Source: Enterococcus sp. DIV1094 (GTDB lineage Bacteria > Bacillota > Bacilli > Lactobacillales > Enterococcaceae). Taken from it: a DNA stretch of 64,000 bases. The notes beneath the pieces are model-generated. The model was not told where the DNA came from. It made no database searches and saw nothing but the letters and a program-made list of their open reading frames with translations. The translations under genes and the position numbers were made by a program. Below, in pieces: positions 8,801 through 17,474 of the stretch. Location of the stretch: the NCBI RefSeq assembly GCF_017316305.2, contig NZ_CP147250.1:310001-374000 (forward strand), read 5' to 3'. Position 1 is the stretch's first letter. Each line of letters begins with the position of its first letter.

Positions 8801-10722
8801 GAACCATCCGCATTCGCTGTACCTACTTCAATCGTTGTGTTTCCTTCTATATAACCACCACGCCCAGCTGCTGTTGAATAGATAGAAGAATTATTAAACG
8901 AACCACTAACTAATTTTGAAGTAATATTTCCAAATACTTTAAATGTAGCCGCAGCTTTTGCTAGATTGGCTCTTTGATCCGGTGTGTAGGCGTCATAGGT
9001 TGCCTCATTCGATGCTCCAATACCGCTTTTATTAAACTTTTCGACATTGTTTCCCGCTCCTCCGTTAAAATCATTGATTCCACCGGCAGATGAGGTGCCT
9101 GCTTTGATCGTATTCGTGATATTCCCAGTGACCGTACCGCTGTAACGATTGCCACCTTCAAATTCTGCCCGTCCAGCACTATATGAGCTGCTATCTAAAT
9201 TCGTTTCGATTCCGTCAGTTGAACGATTGGTACCGATATTTCCTCGAGAAGATCCACCGATAAATCGCTCGCCATTTCCATACCAGCGACCATAACCAGA
9301 AATGTTGTTCGTTACTTTTCCACCAATGTCCCCATAGATGACACCGCCATAATAAGTACTTAGTTGAAAGGCTGTCCCACTATTTTTGATAGCAATATTC
9401 GTGGATACATTTCCAGTAACATTCGCTGTATTCGTTGTACTTGTTCCATTTCCACCACCGTATAGATTCGTGATCCGTCCGCCAGCATTATTGATCACAG
9501 TAGAGACGTTACCATCAACGGTCCCGATGTTCGCTCCCCCAGCCAGTGTAGCGATACCACTGTTCGTGTTGTTGATGATGATGCTCGTGTTTCCTTTCAG
9601 CGTTCCACCATTTTGGTTTCCACCAAAGATATTCCACGTACCTGAACCTGTCGTATTGACCGTAATGACCGGATTTCCTACGACATCCCCTGAGTTTGCT
9701 CCACCATAAATTGAAATACCGTTACCGACTGATCCGCCGTTTAGATTCAAGCTATGCCCGTTCATATAGAAGTAAGTGCCGGTATAATTGATATTTCGTA
9801 AAGTGATTGTTGAACCAAAGTAAGCATTCGCAGTAAAAGCAAGTGTTTTTGCGCCAGATGGCACGGTTAAATCTTGTGTGATCGGATCGTCTGAATGTCC
9901 AGTGATCACTAAGTTGTTCACTTTATCTTTTAATGAAGCAAATGTAGCATTTGTTGCATCAACTGTACTTGGAATCGTGTTCGCAACTGTACCAGCTGTT
10001 AAAGTGACGTTTGCCCCGACATACATGACATAATCTTGCATATTGCCTGCCTGATACAAATCATTTAACGCCGTTTTCACTCCAGCATCTGATGCTGCAT
10101 AGGTTTGGTACGGCTGAGTAGCATCTGTCGGACTTGGTACAACGAGTACTTTTGTCTTATCTGCTGTTGCAATCGTATCTTTGATTGAAGCATCTGTACT
10201 TGTCAATGCACGGATTGCTTGCTGTTTGAATATCGCTTTTAGTTGGAGATCCTTCGTCACCGTTACTTGGCTAAGTTCTTCATTTGTGTAAAGCTTGCCA
10301 TCCATTTCCCAACCACTGAATGATTGTTCTGCTGACAAACTTGGTATATCACTACTTGAAATTTTTTCGTTTTCCTTAACTGTCAGTTCTTTGACTTCAT
10401 CACCTGATTCGAATAAATGATTGCTGTCTGTTGTGAATGTTAAAGTAAAACTTTTTTCTTCAGTCGTAGATTCTTGTGTCTGTTCCTCTGAAGAAGGTGA
10501 CGTCTCTGACTGTTTCACCTCCTCTTTTACTGTTTCTGTTGTCTGTGTGACTGTCTCTTCACTTTGCATAGTCGAATCAACTGACTCATCTGTTTGAGTT
10601 GTGGGTGATTGAGTAAGTTGAGTATTTTCAGTATCCACTGCCTGTACGACTGCCGGCAATGGAGAAGTTACCCCTGCAAAGAGAAGCATTGCGGCAACAC
10701 ACATAACAATATTTTTTTTCAT
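5863..10722 (-). CDS. Giant WxL surface protein with a repetitive Gly/Asn-rich beta-structure region
   Basis: This 1619-aa protein is the first gene of the WxL operon. It has a signal peptide (1-28), a Thr/Glu/Ser-rich stretch (30-90), an InlB_B-type domain (about 92-168; ELTVKENEKISSSDIPSLS then SGWEMDGKLYTNEELSQV), and a very long region (about 195-1080) of short repeats rich in Gly, Asn, Thr and Ile (GNVSTVINNAGGRITNLYGG type). That pattern suggests a right-handed beta-helix. More folded segments follow, and a C-terminal WxL domain (NWQLTV near 1515; LSWSLVSAPG at the end). It is probably an adhesin or glycan-binding protein attached non-covalently to the wall; the ligand is unknown. The domain limits are read by eye. 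Confidence 0.88.
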   Translation of the reverse strand: MKKNIVMCVAAMLLFAGVTSPLPAVVQAVDTENTQLTQSPTTQTDESVDSTMQSEETVTQTTETVKEEVKQSETSPSSEEQTQESTTEEKSFTLTFTTDSNHLFESGDEVKELTVKENEKISSSDIPSLSAEQSFSGWEMDGKLYTNEELSQVTVTKDLQLKAIFKQQAIRALTSTDASIKDTIATADKTKVLVVPSPTDATQPYQTYAASDAGVKTALNDLYQAGNMQDYVMYVGANVTLTAGTVANTIPSTVDATNATFASLKDKVNNLVITGHSDDPITQDLTVPSGAKTLAFTANAYFGSTITLRNINYTGTYFYMNGHSLNLNGGSVGNGISIYGGANSGDVVGNPVITVNTTGSGTWNIFGGNQNGGTLKGNTSIIINNTNSGIATLAGGANIGTVDGNVSTVINNAGGRITNLYGGGNGTSTTNTANVTGNVSTNIAIKNSGTAFQLSTYYGGVIYGDIGGKVTNNISGYGRWYGNGERFIGGSSRGNIGTNRSTDGIETNLDSSSYSAGRAEFEGGNRYSGTVTGNITNTIKAGTSSAGGINDFNGGAGNNVEKFNKSGIGASNEATYDAYTPDQRANLAKAAATFKVFGNITSKLVSGSFNNSSIYSTAAGRGGYIEGNTTIEVGTANADGSAGGDGLAYSGSRPTSFDYSTTNKSRGNNSGWDIVGGGGYPATNNTWDIYIKGDTKTVLNNTIARWTYGGSYSGVIEGNSSNTLNGGITDTLEGTGYNGARVYGNGQTTVYNGQVDWFLSGGGWNDAKDIGNVGVTVYEGVINASMGASYGASGDHTITGNSDNRIYGGNFSGTPRTGSNGFSGGITNSGTLLGNASLLIDLRNYDGEFKLPGNTYITGGRPYGQNTTLGTNTDNTITLNIFTKPGVDSLNGASIYGDGGTNATYTKNGSIKMNIQADGSSIGNLYATQYSNISSGKILRNVTANVQGAASINGLSGGSASDNFTNTIASASTNKVVFNFGENVDGTGKYQTDPLNLTGLGIVNFTELNVTNGLKLMANGGNIKNGLSATAANHATTYHSFGDIHLSKNAGIGVSNSSNLVSAAKLTIEDEATLETIPGTGKVNISDIEFPDPAKDELVWIKPTTGDSATQVDSTGTWFGANKAYQVLTINPTIANATKLTPLNFRGTEKATGKSFIGDNDVSKTGSGYGIAIPGSIIDYEVENPGIAQGEGSIFHNVSEVKEGNAPLVLNAWGTETAGTKVQKGRLLIPSGKGITPKLSFEPETQATGSWLYQAEITSSKNGEAPTKIAEQKDSSTIDWQSPDSEYSYEVKVKYSNEAELSARNVIISEKEAADLVDKQSILSLMEAKGRPFFTDSITADVMDEIKQPLATDEVSRKHVIDYKVGTTGNEKEQQANLIVVKNEAEISSDRYFAVYAKDVRMSLADANALSAQQDLAQRTMAQVILADGSANQVPTLADATFSAIKNTTEAEVLKNVSTTYSYQLNGITAEKTVNVAITGTLELKEVPKTMNFETQKVKSTTQTYWPLIEGDLIVKDTRGSERDNWQLTVTEKQPLTSGNTQLSNALSFTDGTTNTVLGPNAVIVEEKTLTTNGEYLVNQEWDQAKNKGIKLTVPPEKQKVGSYQGTLSWSLVSAPGNP

Positions 10723-11322
10723 TTTATCTTCCCTTCTGCTTCACACAACAAGATCAACTTGTTGATAATTATTATTGCTTGCTTGATTCTTTTTGTATTG
10801 TATACTGTTGGATCTGGTTATTTTTAAAAAAAATTTCTCTGTTTCAGAAAAACGATTAATTTTTCTTTGAGCATATTATTTGACTTTTAAAAATAACAAG
10901 TGATTTTCAAAAGGGTAAAAAAATATAAAAAAAGCTGATATATCAATATTTACCGAATATGGTGAATATGCTATATTTTTAATTTCCTTCTTATTTAATT
11001 TATATTCATGAAAACAAAATGATAGTTTCATGAATAATGAAGGATTAATTTACAAATGAATTTTTTAACCACAGATTTTTTTGATAAGTTTCTGTTGTTT
11101 TTTTATTCAATTTCAGCATTGTTATGTTACTCTTTTTTATCAATAATTTAAAAATAACCATGATACCTCTTCTAAGAATCTAGAGATTCACTCAAATAAA
11201 CATAAGGAGACAGCCAAATCACTTTCAGCATTTTTCTTCGGTTGATTGCTATTTTTCTAAAAATCATCCATCAGCCCCTATCTTTAAACACAATACACCA
11301 TTTCAGAAACAAGGATTTCAGA

Positions 11323-11381
11323 AATAAGCCATCATTCATAAAAATTTGTAACACACAATTTTTCATGAATGATAGCTTATT
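11323..11381. repeat. Long inverted repeat (hairpin) in the 10.7-12.2 kb gap
   Basis: The arms AATAAGC(C)ATCATTCAT(A)AAAATT and their reverse complement pair over about 24 bp with one or two mismatches around an 11-base centre. No T-run follows on either strand, so it is not an obvious terminator. It could be the remnant of a small mobile element or the stem of an RNA. Confidence 0.6.
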
Positions 11382-12011
11382 CCGTTTGGATACTTCAACG
11401 TCAAGCTCATATGCTCAACCTTTAATCTCTGACGTTCTTTACTCAAATATTTGTAAATACCTTTTCACCCACATGTTGCAGAACGTTTCTCTGCTATCTA
11501 AACAAACAGACGTAATCAGTAAAACCTATTAAAACTATTTGTGTCCGTATCCCCAAATACATTCACTAATAGCATCTATTCTAATCGATACACCATTCCC
11601 GCCTTTGCCGAATAACCGATTTCAAGCGTACTCTTGCTATTGTATCTTCCAAGAGCATTTCCCCAATGGATTTCTTCGTTTTATCCGCCCTTCACCTCCT
11701 TGTCCCGTTGCGAGTAGAGACATGAGACAAATGATCTATGTAATACAATGGTTGATCTAGTTGCTGATATCAATGGTTTATGGTTATCTAGCGTTTTTTT
11801 AAATTAAGCAATTTGATCATTCATCGCATAATAGATTGTTTATCCAACTTAGCAATAGCTGGCAACGGGTAATAATTGATTGTGTTTATACAATCGCTCA
11901 AACATATTGTATAACGCATGTTTCCATTATATTTAAATATAATTTATCAATTTTTTTAAAAATCATTTAAATATAACTATTGAAAACGCTTGACTTTTAT
12001 AATAAGGCGGA

Positions 12012-12048
12012 TAAAAAAATAGATTAGGCATCTAAAATGCCTAATCTA
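12012..12048 (-). terminator. Terminator downstream of mgtA
   Basis: An 11-bp stem (AGATTAGGCAT/ATGCCTAATCT, 5-base loop) is followed on the minus strand by ATTTTTTTAT. It lies about 150 bp after the mgtA stop. Confidence 0.8.
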
Positions 12049-12194
12049 TCAGCTTTTTATTTTGAAGTTATCCTATCACATTCCACGAAACTCTCTATAT
12101 AATAAGTGAGATAATCTAAATGAGAATCGTCTTTTTACTAGAAATACATCTAAAAAATTCTCTTTTTTTGGACAAAAGCATAGAATATGCTTTT

Positions 12195-14843
12195 TTATAG
12201 TAATTCGCCAAATTTATTGATATAGATTTTTTTGATGAATGTAACTAATCCTAAGTAAGCGATGACGGTCACGATCAACCAAATCCAATAGTTTGCTGGT
12301 AATGGTAGTAAACCTAGTCCTTGACCAAAATTAGTAAACGGTAAAACAGAACCGACTAGAATACCTAGTGTGGTGATTGAAAACATGATAAAAGTAGCAT
12401 TACTTTGTAAGAATGGCACTTTAGGTGTACGTAACGCATGCAATACAAGGGTTTGAGTCCATAAAGACTCAACGAACCAGCCCGCATGGAACAATGCGAT
12501 AAATAGGACTTGTTGTGAACCTGTCAATGTATGGTAACTGCCACCAACGACCGCTGGACAAATCACAAAGTACATCAATAGATACGTCGTGATGTCAAAA
12601 ATAGAACTCGTCGGTCCAAAGTATACCATGAATTTTCCAATACTTGATGCTTCCCATTTTTTAGGTTCATGCAAATACTCTTTGTCCATTCTATCCCACG
12701 GTAATGAGATACAAGAAACATCATATATCAAATTCAAAAATAGGATTTGTAGTGGGAGCATAGGTAAAAATGGAAGGAATGTGCTCGCAACTAAGACAGA
12801 AAACATATTTCCAAAATTTGAACTAGCTGTCGCTTTGATATATTTCATAATATTACCAAACGTTTCTCTACCAGACAGTAACCCTTTTTCTAAGATCATC
12901 AAATCTTTTTCTAACAAGATGACATCCGCTGATTCTTTGGCAATATCTACTGCTGTGTCTACTGAAATTCCAATATCCGCAACTTTCATCGCTGGCGCAT
13001 CATTGATACCATCTCCTAAGAAACCTACTGTATGCCCATTATTACGCAACGCTGTCGTTAACCGAGCTTTTTGTTGAGGATTCAATTTAACAAAGACATC
13101 ATGCGCTTCAGCTACTTTTCCTAATTGCTTGTCAGACATCTCAGCAATTTTCTCACCAGTGATCAATTCATTGATTTGCAAGCCTACTTGACGACAAACA
13201 GAGCGGGTGACTAATTCGTTATCACCTGTTAGTACTTTGACAGCAACGCCATGATCTTTCAACGCTTTCAACGCTTGCTTAGTTGTTTCTTTTGGCGGAT
13301 CTAGGAAAGCAAGATAGCCAATCAAGACCATCTCTGATTCGTCTTTCACTGAAAATTCCCCAACTACACTTGGATTCGTTTTTTGTGCAACACCGATGAC
13401 ACGTAAGCCATCTTCATTTAAATCTCTAACTTTTGCCAAAACTGTTTCTCTTTGTTCTGTGGTCAATGGTTTGACTTCACCACCAAGGTCGATATAAGAA
13501 GAGATGCTTAACATTTCTTCGATCGCACCTTTTGTGATCATTTGGGTTTTTCCAGCTGGATCTGCTACCACGACACTCATTCTTCTGCGTTCAAAATCAA
13601 AGGGGATCTCATCTACTTTTTGGTAACGGATCTGCTCTGTATCTAACGACTCAACAGCTTCGTCAATAATCGCAACATCTAAAAGGTTTTTTAAGCCCGT
13701 TTGATAGTAACTATTCAAATAGGCGTGGCGCAATACGCGCTCATTTTCATTTCCTTCACAATCCATGTGATATTCTAAAATAATCTTGTCTTGCGTCAAT
13801 GTTCCAGTTTTATCTGTACAAAGTACATCGATCGCACCGAAGTTTTGAATGGCATTCAGATTTTTGATGACTGTTCCTTTTTTCGCCATCGCACTAGCAC
13901 CTTTCACAAGGTTTGTCGTAACGATCATCGGCAACATTTCTGGTGTTAAGCCAACAGCGACTGACAAACCAAACAAGAATGCTTCTAACCAATCTCCTTT
14001 TGTAAAACCATTGATCACAATGACAGTTGGTGCCATCAACGCCATAAATTTGATCAACAACATCGATGTTTTTTGGATACCTAGTTCAAAGCTTGTTTTC
14101 ACAGGTTTTTGTGATAAGTTTTGCGCCACATGACCAAACATCGTATCGTTTCCAACAGAGATGATAATGCCTTCTGCACTACCACTGATTACATTACTTC
14201 CCATAAATGCAATATTTTCATAACTTGTTTCACTTTGTGTTCTTCCAGAGCAAACAGTTGCATGCTTTTCAACCGGATAGCTTTCCCCAGTCAATGCAGC
14301 TTGTGAGATAAATAAATCTTTGGCAGAAAGTAACCGCATATCCGCTGGGATCATATCCCCTGCAGATAAACGTACTTGATCCCCACAAACGATTTCTTCC
14401 ATGGGAATTTCTTTGTATCCACCATCTCGTTTAACTGCCGCTGTTACCTTGACTAATGATTTCAACTTTTCAGCAGCTTGGTTTGAACGGACGGATTGGA
14501 TCAAAGTCATCGTGCCGCTGACTAGCACCATCGCGAAAATGATGATCACACCAAACAAATCTTTATCTGCTGGAGCGGCTAATACATACTCGGTGATATA
14601 AGAAATAATTCCTAATGCAATCAATACTAACGTAAAAGGGGTGATAAACGCTTTGATCGCTTCTACAATAAAAGGCGTTTTCTTTCCATATGAAATACTA
14701 TTATTTCCATAAGTTTCTCTTAGACTTTCGACTTGTTCTGTAGACAAGCCTTTTTGTGTTGTATGAAATAAGTCGAATAACTGTTGCTTGTTTTTACTAG
14801 CAAAGCCAGCATAGACTTTTCTTGTTTCTTTCTTTTTTTCCAT
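12195..14843 (-). CDS. mgtA: Magnesium-transporting P-type ATPase MgtA
   Basis: This 882-aa P3B-type ATPase imports Mg2+ using ATP. It has an N-terminal cation-ATPase domain, the TGES loop of the actuator domain ([10 protein letters not shown], about 188), the phosphorylation motif DKTGTLT (about 343), the nucleotide-binding domain (KGAIEEM, KVLTGDN), the GDGINDAP hinge motif, and paired C-terminal membrane segments. The length is normal for the family. The start follows AAAGGAG. Transcription begins upstream of an M-box riboswitch more than 600 bp away, so low Mg2+ should be needed for read-through into the gene. Confidence 0.95.
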   Translation of the reverse strand: MEKKKETRKVYAGFASKNKQQLFDLFHTTQKGLSTEQVESLRETYGNNSISYGKKTPFIVEAIKAFITPFTLVLIALGIISYITEYVLAAPADKDLFGVIIIFAMVLVSGTMTLIQSVRSNQAAEKLKSLVKVTAAVKRDGGYKEIPMEEIVCGDQVRLSAGDMIPADMRLLSAKDLFISQAALTGESYPVEKHATVCSGRTQSETSYENIAFMGSNVISGSAEGIIISVGNDTMFGHVAQNLSQKPVKTSFELGIQKTSMLLIKFMALMAPTVIVINGFTKGDWLEAFLFGLSVAVGLTPEMLPMIVTTNLVKGASAMAKKGTVIKNLNAIQNFGAIDVLCTDKTGTLTQDKIILEYHMDCEGNENERVLRHAYLNSYYQTGLKNLLDVAIIDEAVESLDTEQIRYQKVDEIPFDFERRRMSVVVADPAGKTQMITKGAIEEMLSISSYIDLGGEVKPLTTEQRETVLAKVRDLNEDGLRVIGVAQKTNPSVVGEFSVKDESEMVLIGYLAFLDPPKETTKQALKALKDHGVAVKVLTGDNELVTRSVCRQVGLQINELITGEKIAEMSDKQLGKVAEAHDVFVKLNPQQKARLTTALRNNGHTVGFLGDGINDAPAMKVADIGISVDTAVDIAKESADVILLEKDLMILEKGLLSGRETFGNIMKYIKATASSNFGNMFSVLVASTFLPFLPMLPLQILFLNLIYDVSCISLPWDRMDKEYLHEPKKWEASSIGKFMVYFGPTSSIFDITTYLLMYFVICPAVVGGSYHTLTGSQQVLFIALFHAGWFVESLWTQTLVLHALRTPKVPFLQSNATFIMFSITTLGILVGSVLPFTNFGQGLGLLPLPANYWIWLIVTVIAYLGLVTFIKKIYINKFGELL

Positions 14844-14867
14844 CTTGTGATTCTCCTTTGATCTTTA

Positions 14868-14995
14868 GGTTGTGAGAAAGCCGTTCAGTTCCAAGTATTA
14901 AGGCAGGAATTGAGAAAAATAGCTGCTCGCATTTTTTCACTTTTTGACTTGATATTGAAAGAACTGACTTCCAAACACCGTTTATTTGGTTTTAA
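14868..14995 (+). repeat. Dispersed palindromic repeat, copy A (upstream of mgtA)
   Basis: It begins GGTTGTGAGAAAGCCGTT, continues as an imperfect palindrome (TCAGTTC... with ...GAACTGA) and ends near ACACCGTTTA. The same 18-bp opening is found exactly at 17300 (plus) and 39572-39589 (minus). Here it sits in the mgtA leader, about 25 bp before the start codon and next to its Shine-Dalgarno. Confidence 0.7.
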
Positions 14996-15056
14996 GAGAC
15001 AAACAAGACTGATGCCCCTGAACCATTTTTACTTAATCAACGGAGACAGAGTGTTT

Positions 15057-15134
15057 CAAAGGCGCTGAGAACAGATAGATAATAGTCTCAACAGACCAAC
15101 GCTTTGTCTCCTTGTACTCCTGACTGTCATCCAT
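15057..15134 (-). CDS. Possible leader peptide (25 aa) between the M-box and mgtA
   Basis: An ATG at 15134 lies nine bases after AAAGGAG and opens a 25-codon frame, MDDSQEYKETKRWSVETI then IYLFSAP, ending in TGA. I do not recognise the peptide. It is acidic and polar at the N-terminus with a short hydrophobic C-terminal part. It sits after the M-box terminator and before mgtA in the same transcript. A GGAGACA inside the frame can pair with TGTCTCC just after the stop (15043-15049 with 15105-15111), so ribosomes on the ORF would open that stem. This could be a second, translation-dependent control on mgtA or a small membrane-active protein. The strong ribosome site is the main support. Confidence 0.45.
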
Positions 15135-15252
15135 TTGTTCTCATCTCCTTTCGTTTACTAACTTTACTTCCTTGTCTGATTACTTGATACTTCAACTTCC
15201 CAACTAGATCACCCTCAAACACTTCTTTATTTGAAAAACTGGTCGGTGACAA

Positions 15253-15286
15253 ACAAAAAACCTTTCGCCAAAACTCAGCGAAAGGT
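15253..15286 (-). terminator. M-box-controlled terminator of mgtA
   Basis: The stem ACCTTTCGC/GCGAAAGGT is followed by TTTTTTGTTT on the minus strand. The 5' arm and loop contain TGAGTTTTGGC, which can instead pair with GCCAAAACTCA at about 15326-15337, giving the expected antiterminator. Confidence 0.85.
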
Positions 15287-15475
15287 CAAAAAAGTGCACA
15301 AAAAAAAGCGTGGTCGATCTACTCGTTGAGTTTTGGCACTATACAACGTAAAAAGCAAAAGAGCTTTTAGCTACCTTATGAAAAGCCTTATCTCGACAAT
15401 TCCTGTTCTACCCATTGGCGTCTCTCGACATTTTTGGGCAGTAGCCTATGTTTGTATAGGAGCCTCACCTAACAA
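15287..15475 (-). promoter_or_regulatory. M-box (ykoK leader) magnesium riboswitch
   Basis: On the minus strand the leader starts with the hallmark GTTAGGTGAGGCTCCTATAC, then ACATAGGCTACTGCCC, and later GACGCC and AAGGCTTTTC-type helices, as in Mg2+-sensing M-boxes. In that class Mg2+ binding lets the downstream terminator form. The matching terminator and a competing antiterminator strand are both present before mgtA. Confidence 0.93.
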
Positions 15476-15499
15476 ATCTTATTCAGTTTTTCCTCACCT

Positions 15500-15528
15500 A
15501 ATGTAACAACTATTTGACGGAATGTCAA
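15500..15528 (-). promoter_or_regulatory. Sigma-A promoter of the M-box/mgtA transcript
   Basis: TTGACA and TACATT are separated by 17 bp on the minus strand, about 25 bp before the M-box core. Confidence 0.75.
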
Positions 15529-15569
15529 ACACATTTTCAAAAAAATAAATGAAAGTATAAGGGATTCGT

Positions 15570-15598
15570 TTGTCATGCTTTCTTTCTCTAGGTATAAT
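15570..15598 (+). promoter_or_regulatory. Sigma-A promoter of ndk
   Basis: TTGTCA and a perfect TATAAT are separated by 17 bp, with the ndk start 32 bp further on. Confidence 0.8.
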
Positions 15599-15629
15599 GA
15601 GCATATCACAACAGTTAGGAGTGAAGGAT

Positions 15630-16064
15630 ATGGAACGTACACTTGTTATTATCAAACCTGATGGGGTAAGACGTCATCTGGTCGGTCGAATCATCCAGCG
15701 ATTTGAAGAAAAAGGATTCGCCATAGCTGAAATGAAATTCGCTACGATGACTGAAAAACTAGCGAAAGAACACTATCAACATCTCTCTGGTCGAAGCTTT
15801 TTCGAGGACTTGATCGACTACATGACTTCTGGACCAGTCGTTTTTCTGGTATTAACAGGTGAAGATGTGATCGATCTCGTGCGTAAAATGGTCGGTGCAA
15901 CAAAAGCAGCAGATGCCGTTCCTGGGACGATCCGGGGCGATTTTGCCTTACCTGGTACAGAAAATATCATCCATGCTTCGGATTCACGAGATGCAGCGAA
16001 TACTGAGATCACGCGTTTCTTTCCACCATTCGATACGAAAAAAGTAGAAGAGCCAAAAAAATGA
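15630..16064 (+). CDS. ndk: Nucleoside diphosphate kinase
   Basis: A 144-aa enzyme that moves the gamma-phosphate of ATP to nucleoside diphosphates, keeping NTP and dNTP pools balanced. It starts MERTLVIIKPDGV, the canonical Ndk opening. The active-site histidine is in ENIIHASDS (about residue 115), and PGTIRGDFA precedes it. An ATG at 15630 with a GGAGTGAAGG ribosome site is preferred to upstream in-frame starts, which would lie within the promoter. It is alone on the plus strand, divergent from mgtA. Confidence 0.96.
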   Translation: MERTLVIIKPDGVRRHLVGRIIQRFEEKGFAIAEMKFATMTEKLAKEHYQHLSGRSFFEDLIDYMTSGPVVFLVLTGEDVIDLVRKMVGATKAADAVPGTIRGDFALPGTENIIHASDSRDAANTEITRFFPPFDTKKVEEPKK

Positions 16065-16114
16065 AGTCTTTGGCCGTTGACTGCTTGATTTCGTGAAATT
16101 TATTTTTGTTTTTT

Positions 16115-16191
16115 ACCAGTACTTCTGAGATAGGTCACGCTTAACACGTTCAGTGAGAGCTTTGACTTAATACTAGAGGTACTGGTTTTCC
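16115..16191 (+). terminator. Possible terminator after ndk
   Basis: ACCAGTAC and GTACTGGT pair around a long, partly structured loop, followed by TTTTCCTTTT. The loop is unusually long, so this is tentative. Confidence 0.4.
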
Positions 16192-16238
16192 TTTTGCATT
16201 AAGCCAAATATCCACTTGGATCTACTCTCTCTAACGTC

Positions 16239-17105
16239 CTATCGTTTGGTTTGGATCGACAATAATTTCTTTTCCAACTCTTCTCGTTCTTCTTTTCCTA
16301 ATGTATATTCGATCACCGCAAACAATGACTGACATTCCCCTTCTTCCGTCGGTTCCCCCAATGCAGTTGCGATCAAATGCCGATAGTAATCAGACATCAA
16401 ACTCTCATAAATAGCTGCTCTTTTGGGTTTTAAAGCTAAGCAACGATACATATCCTCGTTGATACTTCGAGCTTTTTTGTATCTTTTTTTGTCGATATAA
16501 TAAACAGTCAAATTCTTCAAAAAAAGGAACAAACACTGATCATATCCTGACTTCATGGCTTTACGCATTCTTTTTTTGATTTTCAAGTAATTGTTTTCAA
16601 TAAATGAATCACTGAAAATAAACGGAAATTCTGCTAACAAGTCGAGTTCATATCGACCAAATTCTTTCATTTTCATAAAATAATCTTCGATCATCCGTAT
16701 CTCATATCCTAAAAACTCCACTTGGATATCTGGCTTCACATGTGATTTCCAATACATATGTATATTCAGTACGAGATAATACAGATCAGCTGTCCGTTTG
16801 AATTGCTTGCGATTATCTGCGATTTCTTTGTAAGGATCAAAATCTTCCTCCTGTACCTTGTTCAACAAATTGCGTGTTTTTCTCGTTTTACGTGGTTCTT
16901 CCAATTGGTTTCTTAGAGATTCATATTCTGTCAGCGTAATATTCAATCGATCAAGAAAAGCCATTAGCGTTAAAAAAGAAATTTTTTTGATCGTCCGACT
17001 CTCGATGCCAACTAGTGAAGTTTTTGAACAGATCCCCTCTGCCAATTGTGACTGTGTCAGCTTCCGACTCACCCGTAATTTTTTGATTAATTCTCCATCG
17101 TGCAT
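16239..17105 (-). CDS. Rgg/MutR-family transcriptional regulator
   Basis: This 288-aa protein has an N-terminal XRE-type helix-turn-helix (about 8-60; LRVSRKLTQSQLAEGICSKTSL) and a helical C-terminal domain rich in Lys, Tyr and Arg, as in Rgg-type regulators. Rgg proteins are single-component regulators, often controlled by short secreted peptides, with a usual length of 280-300 aa. I find no obvious short hydrophobic peptide gene next to it, so whether it is peptide-responsive is open. The ATG follows GGAGGCATC. It is monocistronic. Confidence 0.8.
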   Translation of the reverse strand: MHDGELIKKLRVSRKLTQSQLAEGICSKTSLVGIESRTIKKISFLTLMAFLDRLNITLTEYESLRNQLEEPRKTRKTRNLLNKVQEEDFDPYKEIADNRKQFKRTADLYYLVLNIHMYWKSHVKPDIQVEFLGYEIRMIEDYFMKMKEFGRYELDLLAEFPFIFSDSFIENNYLKIKKRMRKAMKSGYDQCLFLFLKNLTVYYIDKKRYKKARSINEDMYRCLALKPKRAAIYESLMSDYYRHLIATALGEPTEEGECQSLFAVIEYTLGKEEREELEKKLLSIQTKR

Positions 17106-17253
17106 AAGATGATGCCTCCTTTTGTGTGTGCATTTTTCAATAAGATTCTCTTAGTAAGATCAACGATCGTAAAAAGAAAAGAACTATCGAAATATTTATT
17201 GCATTCACTAATTAAGTACGCATAAATGAAAAAATATTTGAATATCAATAAAA

Positions 17254-17293
17254 AAACTTCTAAAAAGTGAGAAAACTCAACTTTTTAGAAGTT
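17254..17293 (-). terminator. Terminator downstream of ltaS
   Basis: The stem AAACTTCTAAAAAGT/ACTTTTTAGAAGTTT with an 11-base loop is followed by TTTTTTTATT on the minus strand. Confidence 0.8.
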
Positions 17294-17299
17294 TGTTAA

Positions 17300-17462
17300 G
17301 GTTGTGAGAAAGCCGTTTATCATAGGTTGTGAAAGGAGCGGTTTGACCTGAGCAGTAAGATAGAAAAACAGAAAATAGCTTTTCATATTTTTTGTTTTTC
17401 TAGCTTAGTGTTGAAGGTCAGCTCCTTGAGCACCGTTTATCATAGGTTGTGAAAGTAGCGGT
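17300..17462 (+). repeat. Dispersed palindromic repeat, copy B, flanked by 30-bp direct repeats
   Basis: It begins with the exact GGTTGTGAGAAAGCCGTT. Two 30-bp direct repeats (17313-17342 and 17433-17462, opening CCGTTTATCATAGGTTGTGA, one mismatch) flank an imperfect palindrome (GGAGC..GACCT with AGGTC.AGCTCC). It lies between the ltaS stop and its terminator, so it is transcribed with ltaS. Confidence 0.75.
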
Positions 17463-17474
17463 ATTTATCCGAGT

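Larger units (their letters stand above)
10723..12194. other. AT-rich intergenic region upstream of the WxL operon
   Basis: About 1.47 kb without a supported gene. It should hold the WxL operon promoter. Visible elements are a CAACAAG-N5-CTTGTTG inverted repeat at 10746-10764 in the WxL leader, an ATTTACC-N6-GGTGAAT inverted repeat at 10948-10967 that could be an operator, a large near-perfect inverted repeat at 11323-11381 (arms AATAAGC-CATCATTCAT-AAAAATT), and the mgtA-side terminator at 12012-12048. Open frames of 96 and 73 codons on the plus strand lack ribosome sites and protein-like composition. Confidence 0.6.

Noticed and set aside
8461..9709. Open frames of about 107 codons on the plus strand inside the giant WxL gene
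   Set aside because: They are antisense to the repetitive Gly/Asn region, rich in Ile/Pro/Ser because of its codon use, and have no ribosome sites.
11242..11760. Plus-strand frames of 96 and 73 codons in the gene-free gap
   Set aside because: No ribosome sites, AT-driven composition, and one runs through a large inverted repeat.
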